A DNA stretch of 60,590 nt from the NCBI GenBank assembly GCA_025201805.1, contig MU619335.1:1910-62499 (forward strand), in the 5' to 3' direction. The notes under the pieces are model-generated. The model made no database searches. It saw nothing but the letters and a program-made list of their open reading frames with translations, and was not told the DNA's origin. This stretch comes from Parasitella parasitica. Taxonomy: Eukaryota > Mucoromycota > Mucoromycetes > Mucorales > Mucoraceae. Shown here one piece after another: positions 48,927 through 60,282 of the stretch; the first letter of the stretch is position 1, and each line of letters opens with the position of its first letter. A program made the position numbers and the translations under genes.

Positions 48927-49923
48927 TTATTTTTCCATGTCTTGGAATATACGTGCTCTAGCTTCTTCGTAGGCTGTTTTTCTCTCTTCGTAGGTCATGT
49001 TTTTCCTATCCGTTTTTGATGGATCTTCATTTCCTGATGCACGGGATGATGGACTACTTGACCCAGCTGAGCGTCGCATTATCTTGAATTGCGGGGCCGG
49101 ATCACTATTTGTGGTGGCATTTGGAGTATTATTGCTCGAACCATCATCCTTGTTATCGTTGGATTCATTTTTATCCAGTTGTACGTCAGGTAATCGAACA
49201 GAAGGTCTGTCAGTAAAAAAAAGTGAGTTTGGCAATGTTTGGTAGTCCAAAGTACCCTACTTACAATTCTGTAATAAACGTTTTGCAAACATAAACTGCT
49301 TTTCGCATAGAGTCGTGGTAGTGGTTTAATTTATAATAAGGTGCTAATCGATGAACCATGAGTCTTTGGTATGAATTCATACTAGGTAAATCAAGCCGAA
49401 GTTTTCTATACAGAAACAGTGGTTAGTTTGCCGCTCATCACATCTGCTAGCGCTCTTACTGTTCATCTTTAATAAATGCTTCTAATTCCAATTCTAATTT
49501 CAACAAAAATAGCCTCTCCTGAGGTTTTCTTAGCAGATCGATAATAAATTCATCAGGCTCCGTTGGCACTACTGGGTCACTAAATTGTTGCATTGTTGCC
49601 TGGGGCTGATATATCTGAGCTTGAGGCTGTGGTGGTTGATAGGTTTGATATGTTTGCTGGTGGTGGTAATGTATAGATGTATCGTTATTAATATTGCTAT
49701 TCGTCAGCGCAGGGTTATAGTAGTTGTTATTATCAACATTGTTGGGAAAATATGTGTTTGCGTACGAGGGCTGTTGATAAGGTGGTTGCTGATAAGGCGG
49801 TTGTTGATGTTGTTCAGTATAGAATCTATATTGAGGCTGCTGCTGGGGTTGTTGCTGTTGCGCTGATTGCTGTTGTCTTACCAACAGTCGATGTTGCTGT
49901 TGTTCTTCTTGGTTATTTGCCAT
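48927..49923 (-). CDS. R3H and SUZ domain RNA-binding protein
   Basis: R3H/SUZ proteins bind single-stranded RNA and act in mRNA control in the cytoplasm. Exons 49923-49460, 49405-49265 and 49206-48927 give about 294 residues. The N-terminus is a Gln/Pro/Tyr/Asn-rich prion-like region (residues 1-115, e.g. QQPPYQQPPYQQPSYANTYF). The R3H domain reads RLFLLKLELELEAFIKDEQK, LRLDLPSMNSYQRLMVHRLA, PYYKLNHYHDSMRKAVYVCK. The canonical R-x3-H appears as RLMVH. A SUZ motif closes the protein (FKIMRRS, RASGNEDPSKTDRKNMTYEE). The start was set at Met 49923; an in-frame Met ten codons upstream is possible. Confidence 0.88.
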
Positions 49924-50304
49924 TTTCTGTGTATGGATTATCATGTAATTCAAAATAAATAACGTGTTTTCCAGTATCTACAAATTAATATTTTCATGTA
50001 ATTTACTTTCGATATCCCAGATTTTTATCCAATAAGTTTTTTACAGCTTGTTTGAATATATTCTTGTCAGGTAAAAGAGTAATATAAAAAGAAGGACCTA
50101 TTTAGAACAGTGCCATGTTATTGTAGTTGAAAAAAGTCATCACAAGCCACTATCTACAGGTAGTAGATGCATGCAGATGTCTCAAGCTACCACCACGCCT
50201 TTCAGCGGACATTCGGATCCTACAGCATAAAATGCGTTTCACTTGCATTCCATTTGATTCCCTTCTTTGTTTTCGTAATACACATATTGTTATACACAAA
50301 AACA

Positions 50305-51360
50305 ATGGAAGAACAAGACAAATGTATCCAAAGATGGGTTCCTCTTGAATCGAACCCAGAGGTAATTGATGGATCTTGAACGCGAAAAAGTCATGTCTAA
50401 TCATTGCTATTTGAAATAGGTGTGGAATGAGGTAGGAAGGCAGCATATTGAGTGGCGATGCGGTTGGTTTGACCATATAGTATCACACAGATTATTCACA
50501 AGGCTGGTGTTGATGAAAAATATAATTATAAGGATGTCTTGGGTAAACTAGCTACAGAACTAGCAAAATAAAAATAAAAAAAAAAAGCATGCTTATTGAT
50601 TAAATGCATAGGTTTTGACCCTGAATTGTTGGCCTTGTTGCCTCCCGATGTAGAAGCCATCATCTTTTTATTTCCCATTACCGAAGCGTACGAGAAATTC
50701 AAAGAAGAGGAGGAAGCTCATTTAACCCAAAAGGAGCAAAATATTAGCCCTGAAGTTATCTTTTTCAAACAAACCATTGCCAACGCATGTGGTATGATTG
50801 CCCTGTTACATTCTGTCGCAAGCAACAACGAAGAGATTGTCGGCAAGTAGTTTTCTTTCTCTATTTGTGTACCCGGACTTACGTCTTTCTTGTGCATTCC
50901 CAACAGGCCCTGGATTGTTTAATGATATCATTGAAAAAGCTGAACCGATGTCTGCTGATGAGCGTGCCGAGCTTCTGGAAAATTCCAAAGAGTTGGCTGA
51001 ATTGCACGCATCTGGCGCTACAGAGGGCCAAACAGCGGTTAGTTAATTACCTAAAAAAAAAATGAAGATTAATAAGTTGTGTGCAGGCTCCTTGTGCGGA
51101 TGATTCTATTGATCTTCACTTTATTTGCTTTATCGAAGTAGGTAAGCATCTCTATGAACTAGATGGAAGAAAGGCATTTCCTATCAACCATGGAAAGTGC
51201 ACAAATCTCGTCGAGGTAAGTTTTCTCGTGAGTCGCTGCGGAATATGCGTCTCATTCTCTCCAAAATCAGAGTGCTGTTAAGGTTATAAAACAGTATATG
51301 GCAAGGGATCCCGAGGAGGAAAATTTCAGCGCCATTGCGCTTTGCAAAACTGAGGACTAA
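50305..51360 (+). CDS. YUH1: Ubiquitin C-terminal hydrolase (UCH/YUH1 family)
   Basis: A cysteine protease that removes small adducts from the ubiquitin C-terminus. Seven exons: 50305-50361, 50420-50431, 50491-50542, 50612-50842, 50907-51037, 51087-51215 and 51271-51360, about 233 residues (human UCHL3 has 230). The catalytic set is visible: Q94 and C100 in [16 protein letters not shown]172 in [11 protein letters not shown]187 in [11 protein letters not shown]. Exon 2 is only 12 nt (VWNE). The fourth intron appears to start GCAAGT rather than GT: frame is kept only if exon 4 ends ATTGTCG and the intron runs GC...AG, giving IVGPGLFND. Starts and ends agree with the family. Confidence 0.93.
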
Positions 51361-51693
51361 AGTCCATAAATCACATCATTGTAAATAAAAGCCGATCTTT
51401 GTTTAAAAGGCTACTGTGCATATGTCTTGAAATGGTCAGGTACGGTACTATCCAAGAGGAAAAGCGCCAGGTTTTTGCGTGTAACAAAGCAATTGCTTGC
51501 TTAATCCGCCATTGGATTACCATGCTGAAAATTTATGAAGAAAGAATCAAGCACAAATTAATTTAATGGAAAGAGCTGGGATGTATCTTTAGAAAGATGT
51601 AATATGGGATGGGGAGAGTTCTTCTGTCTATAATGTAGTTTAAATTGATCAGGTATAAAATATGTATAGTGTAATGCAATGTTTTGTTTTTGT

Positions 51694-52221
51694 TTAGATG
51701 CTGTGCACTAAGCTTTCAGCGTATCTTTCTTGGCGATTAGTCTGAACATCAATAGCTTTACCAGTAATCCAGAGAAAAGTAGTGACACCAACGCCGACAT
51801 AGAAAAGAGTGCCAGTCTGTAAAATCTCGGGGGAAGCAAAGCTAGAAGATTTTTTCTTCTTGGTCGAAGCAGTTGAAGTAGCGGCAGCAGCAACAGCAGC
51901 AGAAACTGAGCTCTGACCATGCTTTGAGTCAGATGCAACGGTTGCAGTTTCAGGCGAAGCTCCAGTAGATGAGCTTGCTGAGCCATGTCCATGACTATTA
52001 GATGCAGTGGCATCATCATCAGCACGGCGGATCAAGTAATTATTGGTCAGCTTATCGTGAATACTTTCACTGTCCATCTAAATATACAAAAGATTGAATG
52101 AGTGTTAGTCGTTACTTGTATTAGAAAAAAAAGATTAAGTTTTTACAATTATAGAAGCAAGAGCAAGATTGAAACCGGCAACGAGAAGAATTAAAAATGT
52201 GGTAGAAGTAGTGAAACGCAT
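51694..52221 (-). CDS. Small secreted or single-pass membrane protein
   Basis: Two exons (52221-52147 and 52077-51694) give 152 residues. Exon 1 alone encodes a classic signal peptide (MRFTTSTTFLILLVAGFNLA). The mature part has an acidic, Ser/Thr/Ala-rich stretch (HGHGSASSSTGASPETATVA) that would be heavily O-glycosylated, a basic KKKK patch and a hydrophobic segment near residues 117-137 (TGTLFYVGVGVTTFLWITGK). It ends in a polar tail. Exon 2 by itself also begins ATG and would give a tail-anchored-like protein without the signal peptide, an alternative product. No known family is recognised. Confidence 0.7.
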
Positions 52222-52942
52222 CTGTGATATTAGATCCAACAAGAAAGACAAGAAAATCAGATAATAAAAGACGGCCATACTTGCGAACCTTTTTATATCA
52301 GATCAAATGGTTACACATGTAATCTTCCTCAAGATTGTTTTGATCAGTTTATAAACCGCTGACACGGGTACTTTCTGCCCTTGAATTACAGTGTTTTTGC
52401 GGTATCTGATTGCAATAAATCTTTATCAGATTCAAATATCTATGGTTCCGCAAAAAGCAAAAAGTAGGTGCAGCTTGATAGATATTAGCATTTATGACAA
52501 AAAAAACCCCCACACATCTACCAAATATGTAAGTAATCAATATTAAAACGGATTCGTTATATTCTTTACCATAAAGACATTTTCAATTAAGTCTATATAT
52601 CTTTGCGTATGGATGACAGTTTTTTTTGTTCCGCGTGTTATACAGATTATTTTTTTTAAATCGTAGTACATATAAAAGAAGGTTCCGTATTTTAACGGAA
52701 GCAAAAGAAATTGACCATTTAGATGGTAGAAGTAATAATAAAATTAACCTTGCTGTTTGCTTTGCTTGAGTCTTTGTCTAGTGAGATCAAAAGACAGACA
52801 CGACATGTAGGTAGAATTTATGGTGGAAGTCTTGTTTTAATAAATAAAAAGCTGCGATAGTAGTTTAGTAATAGCATCAAGTGCGTACAACATTGATAAA
52901 AAAGTTACTTTTATATACAAATGCAGTTCGAAATAGGTATTG
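52222..52942. other. Intergenic, no gene seen
   Basis: AT-rich, with no coding family visible. It runs up to the left end of the nested transposon block. Confidence 0.5.
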
Positions 52943-52960
52943 CAGTACGGCTGGTAAATT

Positions 52961-54290
52961 TTGTTCGTTTCTAAAAAAATAAATGTCGGTAGCTTGAAAA
53001 TCACATTTTTCTACAAAGATGGACAAGACAATGTTTATTATGAGAATGAAACCTTAGCGAATCAAAAGACCTACTTGAGCGTCAAACCAACAGACAAAGA
53101 AGCTACAATAAAAAAAGATGTAAAAGTGTCCAAGCCGCTGGTGGAGAAAAAAATTACAATGATTACAGCGACCAGACGAGAGAGAGAGATTTATTGACCG
53201 GATGATTGAGGGCCCACGAGAAAGAGGAAAAGTAACTTCGCACACCAAGGATCTTGGAATAAACCCACGTACTGCTATGCGCTGGTGGAAGCACTACGTA
53301 GAAACCGGAGAAGTCGCTTATAAAAAGTCAGAAAGAAATATGGGTAGACCTAACTCGTTCACTCCTAAGCATGAGCAACAAATTCGAGAGCTTTTAGATA
53401 AAGACCCACAATTTTTCGCTGATGAGATAATTGACTTCCTGACAACGAAGTTCGATAATTTCACGCTCTCTAAGTCTCTGTTGAACCATCATTTAAAAAA
53501 TAACAAGCTCAGTTCAGTCAAGAGACCCACTATCAATCCTCAGGCAAGGGACTCTGCAGAAAAGACACGACTGGTTCATGAAATAGAAAGATAGTGATCT
53601 TGATTATACTAAAAACTGCATTTTTATAGACGAGGCTGGATTTGATATCAACTTGAGAAACAACTGGGCTAGATCGACTGTAGAAACACCTGCCCCCGTA
53701 GAAACTAATAAAGTTTGAGCTCCATCTCACACTATTATAGATGCTATACACTGTACTGGTGTTATCTATGTAGTTTCCCGAAACCTTAAGCGTCGAAAAC
53801 AGTGAAGTCTAAAAAAAAAAGAAAACTAGCCAAAGGCAAAGACCAAGTAGCAGGCGATATTATCATTGAAGAGCCTATTATAGAGTACGTAGATGTTCAG
53901 GAAAACACTGTTAACGAAGACGGTCAATTATCAAAGGGTACAACCACTGCCCATTTTATAAAGTTTATAAATGAGCTTCTTGATACCATGGATATGGACA
54001 AGAATCTTAAAGGTAGCTATTTTGTAATGGACAACCGTAATATTCACAGATCGCATCCAATGATAAGAAAAATCGAGAGTAGAGGCTAAAGAATAATGCA
54101 TTTACCTCCTTACTCGCCAGAGTTGAGCCCAATTGAGAAGTTCTGGGCTATTGTAAAAGGAAAGGGAAGGTGCGAGAAGTTGATAAATGAAGAAAATCTA
54201 TCTCAAAGAATTGCAGAGGTGTGCAACCAGGTACGTGTCAGTGGCCTCCAAGGATTTTGCGGGCACTCTAAGCGCCAAATAATCAATTGT
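52961..54290 (+). pseudogene. Tc1/IS630-type DDE transposase, broken
   Basis: Order of parts: an N-terminal segment in the TIR (FFYKDGQDNVYYENETL), a helix-turn-helix region (KDLGINPRTAMRWWKHYVET, GEVAYKKSERNMGRP), the first catalytic Asp (FIDEAGFDINLRNNWA), the second (SYFVMDNRNIHRSHP) and the last acidic block LPPYSPELSPIEKFW. At least one frameshift (near 53594) and stops (near 53716, 53803 and 54087) interrupt it. The 3' end fades near 54235-54290, where a PIF1-like helicase fragment begins on the other strand. It is the only transposase in the window with ends like those of the two nuclease-carrying elements. Confidence 0.85.
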
Positions 54291-54299
54291 TATATTTTT

Positions 54300-55070
54300 A
54301 TTTTCATTTTCATTAATAGCCCTATCTTTTAAAAATGAACAGTGTTCCAATGGAGATTGCAAAATTAAATGCGGGTAAATACCCTCAATAAACTCATTGA
54401 TATCTGTAGTTTGTTTGAGAAATGATGGCAATGCAATGTTACCTTGAAGTTGACGTTCATAGGACATTTTACCAATCCAATCAGTAAACTCTTTGTCTAC
54501 TTCGTTAGAATTGTTTAAACGCATATTTTCCGTTAAAAAAAGTTTTCTCAACTTTGGCCATATTCTGGTTGACATTGTTGGAGAAGCCTACCACCTAGAG
54601 TGTCTACCAGAGGTATTTGAGCAAAGTCGCCGCCAAGAACAATAGGCACACCGCCGAATAAATGATTATCTTCACTACATACGTCACGAAAGGTCCTTTC
54701 AACTGCTTCAAAATAGTGACGATGTTGCATCGGAACCTCATCCCAGATAATCAATGCCGTATTTCGGATAAGTTCAGCTACTTCGCTATCCTGGCAACAA
54801 CAATGCAGCGATACCAGAGGAAGCAACGCACAAAAATATGTTATTCAAACCTCTGTAATAGTTGCAAAGAGTATTGTACACGATGGTTTTTCCGGTGCCA
54901 GCGGGACCTTTCAAAAAAAAAAAACAAAAAAGCGAGTTCTGGTCATTGTTGTTGACAGAAATTGTAATGGTGTCAAATATTTGCTTTTGAGAAGCGTTCA
55001 TTTGATTGTACCTGATTTCGAAATTTCGAGCTTCTTGTTCTGTTATATATGACATCTCGTTTAAAATCAA
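54300..55070 (-). pseudogene. PIF1-like helicase fragment (Helitron type)
   Basis: On the minus strand: NASQKQIFDTITISV, Walker A KGPAGTGKT, then LIIWDEVPMQHRHYFEAVER (Walker B), GGVPIVLGGDFAQIPLV (motif III) and WPKLRKLFLTENMRLNNS. This order is that of the PIF1 helicase domain of Helitrons. A frameshift lies near 54820 and the frame changes again near 54560. The C-terminal helicase motifs are lost at about 54300, and the Rep nickase domain expected upstream is absent, being replaced by the DIRS fragment from about 55090. Confidence 0.8.
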
Positions 55071-55096
55071 CTGATTGCCTTGTAAGTGTGATACAC

Positions 55097-56576
55097 AGTT
55101 GGCAATTGAAAATCAGTCCATATGTGTTTACCAAGGTCTGCCGTCCAATTTTGGAATACTTCCGGGCTCAGGGCTTCCGAATTTCGGCATACTTGGACGA
55201 CTGGATCTTAACGGCAATATCTCGAGTCATGGCTTACCAACAGGCTCAGCAAGTGATTGCAGTTTTAAAACATTTGGGCTGGCTGGTGAATTCTCAAAAA
55301 TCTGTCTTGATTCCAGCACAAACTTTGGAACACCTCGGCTTCGAATTGAATACCCGAACAATGATAGCTGCTCTTCCGATGAAGAAATTACGGGATCTTC
55401 GCCGATCTATCAAACAAATACTAATGCATCCACGGAGACAAACCCCTCGGGTTATTCACAGTATTACAATGAGAATTCAGGCGACAACATTTGCAATCTT
55501 TCCGGCCTGCTTGTACACTCGCCGTTTGATTTACCACAAGAATCAGGTAGTGCACCGGACCAAGAGAGTCAACAAGAGCTACAATGGTGGTACGACAATT
55601 TAAAACTTTGGAATGGCCGCTCGATCTTACCAACAACTCCGTCCGAAACTGTGTTCGTAGATGCCAGCGACATAGGTTGGGGATGCAGTTGGAGGAATCA
55701 TCGAACCCACGGTTACTATACACCCGAGGAGGCACACCAATCTATCAACTGGCGGGAACTGAAGGCGGCGTATCTGGCTCTACAGACATTTCCAAGTCCC
55801 AAGAACACAACGGTATTGATTCGAACGGACAATACAACCAGCATGACATATATAAGCAAACAAGGCGGCACTCGCTCTCTTCCTCTCTTGACTTTAGCCA
55901 CTCAAGTATGGACATGGTGCCTGAGGAACAACATCATGATACAGGCTCAACATGTTCAGGGCATTCACAACCAAGTAGCGGATTTCGAGTCGAGACAACA
56001 ATACTTCAAGAACCTATGGAGGATCAAACCGTCAATTTTTCGTCAAATTAATCAGAAGTGGGGTCCTCATTCTGTGGACCTATTCGCAGACAGGACAACC
56101 AGGTTGTTACAAAGGTACGTCTCGTGGATTCCGGATCCTTACGCTATCCATACGGATGCGTTTACCATTCCGTGGACGACGTTCATGAATCCTTACATCA
56201 ATCCCCTTTGGAATCTGATCACTCGCGTCTTGCACAAGATTATTCAGGAACAGCTTCCTATGGTGACTCTGGTGGTACCATTCTGGCCCAGCGCTCTCTG
56301 GTTTCCCCTGGTTCAACGGTTGGCTCTGACGGATCCTTGGTTATTACCTCCTCAATCAGTACAGACGACATCCCTCCGGACCAAGCACCCTCTAATTTCG
56401 CAGAATTGGATGCTATCCGTGTGGAAATTATCCGGGCAAAAATAACCAAGTTTGGTCTTAATGAAGACGCCTCTACGGTGTTGATTAATCAACAATTGGC
56501 AAACACAGCAACTAGTAAACAATATCGATTAAATCAAATCCGTTTTCTCGAATGGGCTCAAACTAATTGCGACTAA
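55097..56576 (+). pseudogene. DIRS-type retrotransposon fragment: RT, RNase H, start of tyrosine recombinase
   Basis: RT: KISPYVFTKVCRPILEYFRA, with the catalytic box AYLDDWIL, and LEHLGFELNTRTM. RNase H in a second frame: ETVFVDASDIGWGCSW, SINWRELKAAYLALQTF and IRTDNTTSMTYISKQGG. Then the DIRS-specific linker KWGPHSVDLFADRTTRLLQR, and a last frame with the beginning of a recombinase-like domain (KQYRLNQIRFLEWAQTNCD). The gag region and upstream RT motifs are missing, the catalytic tyrosine domain is missing, and at least one frameshift separates RT from RNase H. Both ends are therefore truncated. Confidence 0.85.
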
Positions 56577-56796
56577 TTTACTCAATTTTCTAGTTCTGAC
56601 TTGGTGAATTTCTTGGCTTTCATGCATCGAACTATTCTTGGATCAGTGATTTCGGTCAAGATCCCTTCCATAGGATCAAAAACTCGCTCTCCATTCTCAT
56701 AATAGACATTGTCTTGTCCATCTTTGTAGAAAAATGTGATTTTCAAGCTATCGACATTTATTTTTTAGAAACGGACAAAATTTACCAGCCGCACTG

Positions 56797-57245
56797 TATC
56801 TGATTTTGAACAATCATTCGATCTGATAAAGAACAGGGATTTTGTGCTATCTTTAACTGCCAATGACAGGAAAGAATAATTTTCGTTTGTCAAACTTCCA
56901 ACGCTTTTGTGGATAAAATATTTTATTCTGGCTAAACCAGGATAACCAATCTGAGTGTTTTAATATCTATCTAACCAAGATTTCTTAATGTTTTGTAGAC
57001 TTGTGGTTGAAGTTGATGCGTGAATATAGAAGAATCATCATCGTAGAGCTCTTTCTTATTATTATAAAATGCCGTTTGATGTTTGATTTTGTCAGTTTTA
57101 CTATTATAGCTGTCCACATAAATATATTTTGTCTTGGCATTGCTGTAAAACCGCAATAACACACAACGGAATAGCGAGTAGTACAGAAAATGTCGATTTG
57201 AATGAACAAAATTGAAGCATTTTCTTTTTCTTTATCAAACAAGGA
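56797..57245. other. Promoter region of the CotH gene
   Basis: AT-rich; no family-level coding signal. Minus-strand frames at 56971-57242 overlap each other and look random. Confidence 0.5.
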
Positions 57246-59192
57246 ATGAAAATAACTGCTGGTAATTGGAACTTTGAGTACCCATTTTTTCTTACTCGTG
57301 CTTACTACGTTGTGCTATTACAGCTCTTGTATTCGCACAAGCCGCATTTTTTGGCCTTCCCTCCCTTCCAAGACCTTATAATGTTACTTATAGGGTCGTA
57401 CAGCAGATATCCAACAATTGCGCAATAGGTGTAATCGTGGATAACGCTTTATATCCTCTTACAACTGCAGGTTCTATCTCGACACTATATCACACGGGAG
57501 AGGCACCAAAGGCAAATATAGAGTATAAATATGCAATTATTAATAGAAATGACAATGCCATCATTGAAGAGGAAGATTTTTCTCGCACTCCTGTTATGGA
57601 AAAAAGCACATTAAATGAATATTACAACAGAACCTGGAATACTATGACAGTAGATAAACTTCCTGTTATCATGGAGCCTCTTCCTATTCTCAATCGTGTT
57701 CAATCTGATCTCCATATTGAAGGCCAAATTCCTACAATCCACATTACTGGCAACCAAACAGCAATTGATATCATTCACAATAACTCTAGAGAAGATATTG
57801 AGGTTCCTAATATCAAGATAGTATACATTAAGTAATCATCCTTTCGTATTATATGTACTTGATTGTACTGAATACTCAATCTCCTTGTTCAATAGTCCCA
57901 AGCATGTAAAGACGTTTGACAATATTACTCTATCTATTGCTGGCCATAGCACTCGATCACAGAAGAAACTCTCTTACAAGTTTAAAATTCCCAAAAAGCA
58001 AGATCTTTTTGATTATCGTCGCTTCAAATTGAAGTCCATGGCCACAGATCCGTCCTACATGAGAGATCAGTTATCGTCTGATATTGCAAAATCTATTGGC
58101 ATTCCAACAACACAATACAGTTACGTTCGAGTATTCATTAACGACAAAGCAATTGGTTTGTTTGGTTTGGCCGAAATGTTCAAAAATCCATGGGTTAGAA
58201 ATGTCTTTGCTAATGGCAATAAAAAGTATAAACAAGGCGCTTTGTATGTTGCGGATGTCTCTGCTGGTAGAGAAGGTGAGCCTGGTGAGCCTGGTGGGCC
58301 TGGTGGGCCTGGAGGTCCAAGAAGACGAGGAGAAAAGCTAGCACAAAGCAATGATAGATCTGGAGCTGATTTTGTATTCCGTGTTGGCCTTGGTTTGGGC
58401 CCTCGGCCTGATCTCAGCTACATGGGTGACAATGTGACATTATACAGTGTTAAATATCCTGCTAAAGAAAATCCATCCAAAGGAAAAGCAAACCATACAA
58501 GAATCATGGATCTTACCAAATTTATCTCTGAGCAACCAACCACAGGTGGGAGTAACGCCACGATACCTCTTTGGAATGAAAAAGTAGATATTGACAGCTT
58601 TCTGCGCGGTTTAGCCATGGAAGTGGTTACTTCTAATGCTGACGGCTACCTTACTATGGGCAATAATTATATGCTGTATGACGATCTTGAGCATGAGCGT
58701 ATTTTGTTTAGCGGTCAAGATTTCGATCTGTCTTTGGGGAGCACTATCTTCAATGATACTCTGATGAATGGTGGCAACTATACTGAATTTCCTGGCCTCT
58801 TGACGCGTCCTCTAGCTCCAGCATTGCTTGCAGTCCCTGCATTCAAGGAAAAGTTTGAAAAATTACTTCTCAACTTTGCAAAATTATTAGTTAACCCTGA
58901 GATTTTGAATCCTCGTGTCGATCAGCTTTACAAAATGCTTGCTCAAGATGTTGCTTGGGACAAGTCATTAATGCGTGTGAACAACGGTGGCAGAAGTCGG
59001 GCAGCGAGTAAACAAAATAAGCAAACAGCAGAGGCTACAAGTACAAAAGCATTCACTGGAGCTGATGATATTTCGTTCGACCTTGGCGTGAATGGGCCGA
59101 CTAATATGCCAAATAGATTTGGTCTTAAGGATTGGATTGCTCTTCGAAGCGCCAATTTGATAACATTTTTACAAAACCAAAAGCTAGAATAA
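57246..59192 (+). CDS. cotH: CotH-family protein with collagen-like insert
   Basis: CotH proteins carry a kinase-like fold. In Mucorales several are cell-surface proteins, some serving as host-binding invasins; others act in spore structure. Exons 57246-57261, 57324-57831 and 57896-59192 give about 606 residues. Splicing of the 16-nt first exon builds a signal peptide (MKITAALVFAQAAFFGLPS). The CotH body is seen in NPKHVKTFDNITLSIAGHST, YKFKIPKKQDLFDYRRFKLK, ATDPSYMRDQLSSDIAKSIG, GLFGLAEMFKNPWVRN and ILFSGQDFDLSLGS. At residues about 301-318 lies a collagen-like stretch (GEPGEPGGPGGPGGP). The C-terminal region is Ser/Lys/Ala-rich and ends LQKLE-like; no clear GPI signal is seen. N-glycosylation sites (NITL, NATI, NYT) are present. 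Confidence 0.92.
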
Positions 59193-60282
59193 ACCACATT
59201 ATTCATATTTTTTTGCTTTTCAACTTGTACTAAATATTCGCTGATACTTACAGTTTTGATAGGTTGTAGATGCTAAAAATTAATCGTGTATGTTCAGAGT
59301 ATACACAGCAATAAAAACTTTCATCAATGCTGAAATGCTGCTAATCACCTTTAAAATGCCAATACCATAAATATTGACTATCTACCGGCTTCTAAATCAC
59401 ACCAGTTGATTGCTCCAAGATCAAAGTAGTATAGTGATGTAATTTTGTGGTTTTTGGAGACATTTTATTTTTCGATGAAAATTCGAGATTTTTCATGAGG
59501 GAGTATAGGGAAAAAATGGCATTTTCCATAAAATGCAGTTTTTAGGCTGACAAACAAAACTTTTTACTATGGTATATACTGACAAAATATGAGGGAAAAA
59601 CTGGCCTCCTTTTTTGGGTTTTTTTATTTTCCTAGTTTACATTGCCTGTTTTTGATATATTTTTGAAAAACAATATTTTAGTTTTTTGACTTTTTAGAAG
59701 AATTTTGGCACTTTTATTAAAAATTAAAAAATACATAATTGTAAAGAATAATTACTATAATATAAAATGCTTAATAAGTGTAAGATTTTTAATATATGTT
59801 TTTGGATGATAAAATACTTGAAAAATGAAAAACGTTCAATTTCTTAAAAACCATCCTGCCCATCGAAGCTGTGAAGGATATATTTAAACACCGCTATTCG
59901 CAAAAGGATTATGTCAAGCATCGTTCCTACTGGAAAGATGTCGTTTAATCGAGTGGAGTCCACGCACTCGATTAGTTTGGAAAACCTTACAAAGTTTATA
60001 CATTATCAAATGCAAGTCAAAGATACACATTCCAAAGGGAGGGTGCAATTAACGAGTGGTAGGCGTTATTAGCTTGGGATTTGTTTAGTATCTCGATTAA
60101 AGGTATCGTCTAATGGACTACCGTATCATATAAATTGAAATAAAACAAAATATAGCTTTATTTAAAGATAATCTAAATAGTGATTGAGAAAATGTACATA
60201 TAGCAAGACAAAAAAAACCCCCCCAAATATTGGACATGGTAATTATATACCCAAGTACATATTTTGGAGCGTATGACGACGT
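59193..60282. other. Intergenic, no gene seen
   Basis: Strongly AT-rich with T-rich stretches near 59590-59720. An imperfect palindromic phrase on ACTCGATT occurs at about 59950-59980 (CGAGTGGAGTCCACGCACTCG). No coding family is visible. Confidence 0.5.

Larger units (their letters stand above)
52943..56796. mobile_element. Nested transposon block bounded by Tc1-like TIRs
   Basis: The left terminus CAGTACGGCTGGTAAATTTT and the right terminus (reverse complement CAGTGCGGCTGGTAAATTTT) are matched for about 105 bases, including a stretch that codes KDGQDNVYYEN when read inward from either end. TA follows the right end (56797-56798); the left flank is TG. Inside lie, in order, a broken DDE transposase (plus), a PIF1-like helicase fragment (minus) and a DIRS-type RT/RNase H fragment (plus). 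The last two are best explained as later insertions or captured pieces. All are damaged. Confidence 0.75.

Noticed and set aside
54198-55070. A functional host PIF1 helicase
   Set aside because: Only part of the helicase domain is present, in shifted frames, enclosed by transposon ends.
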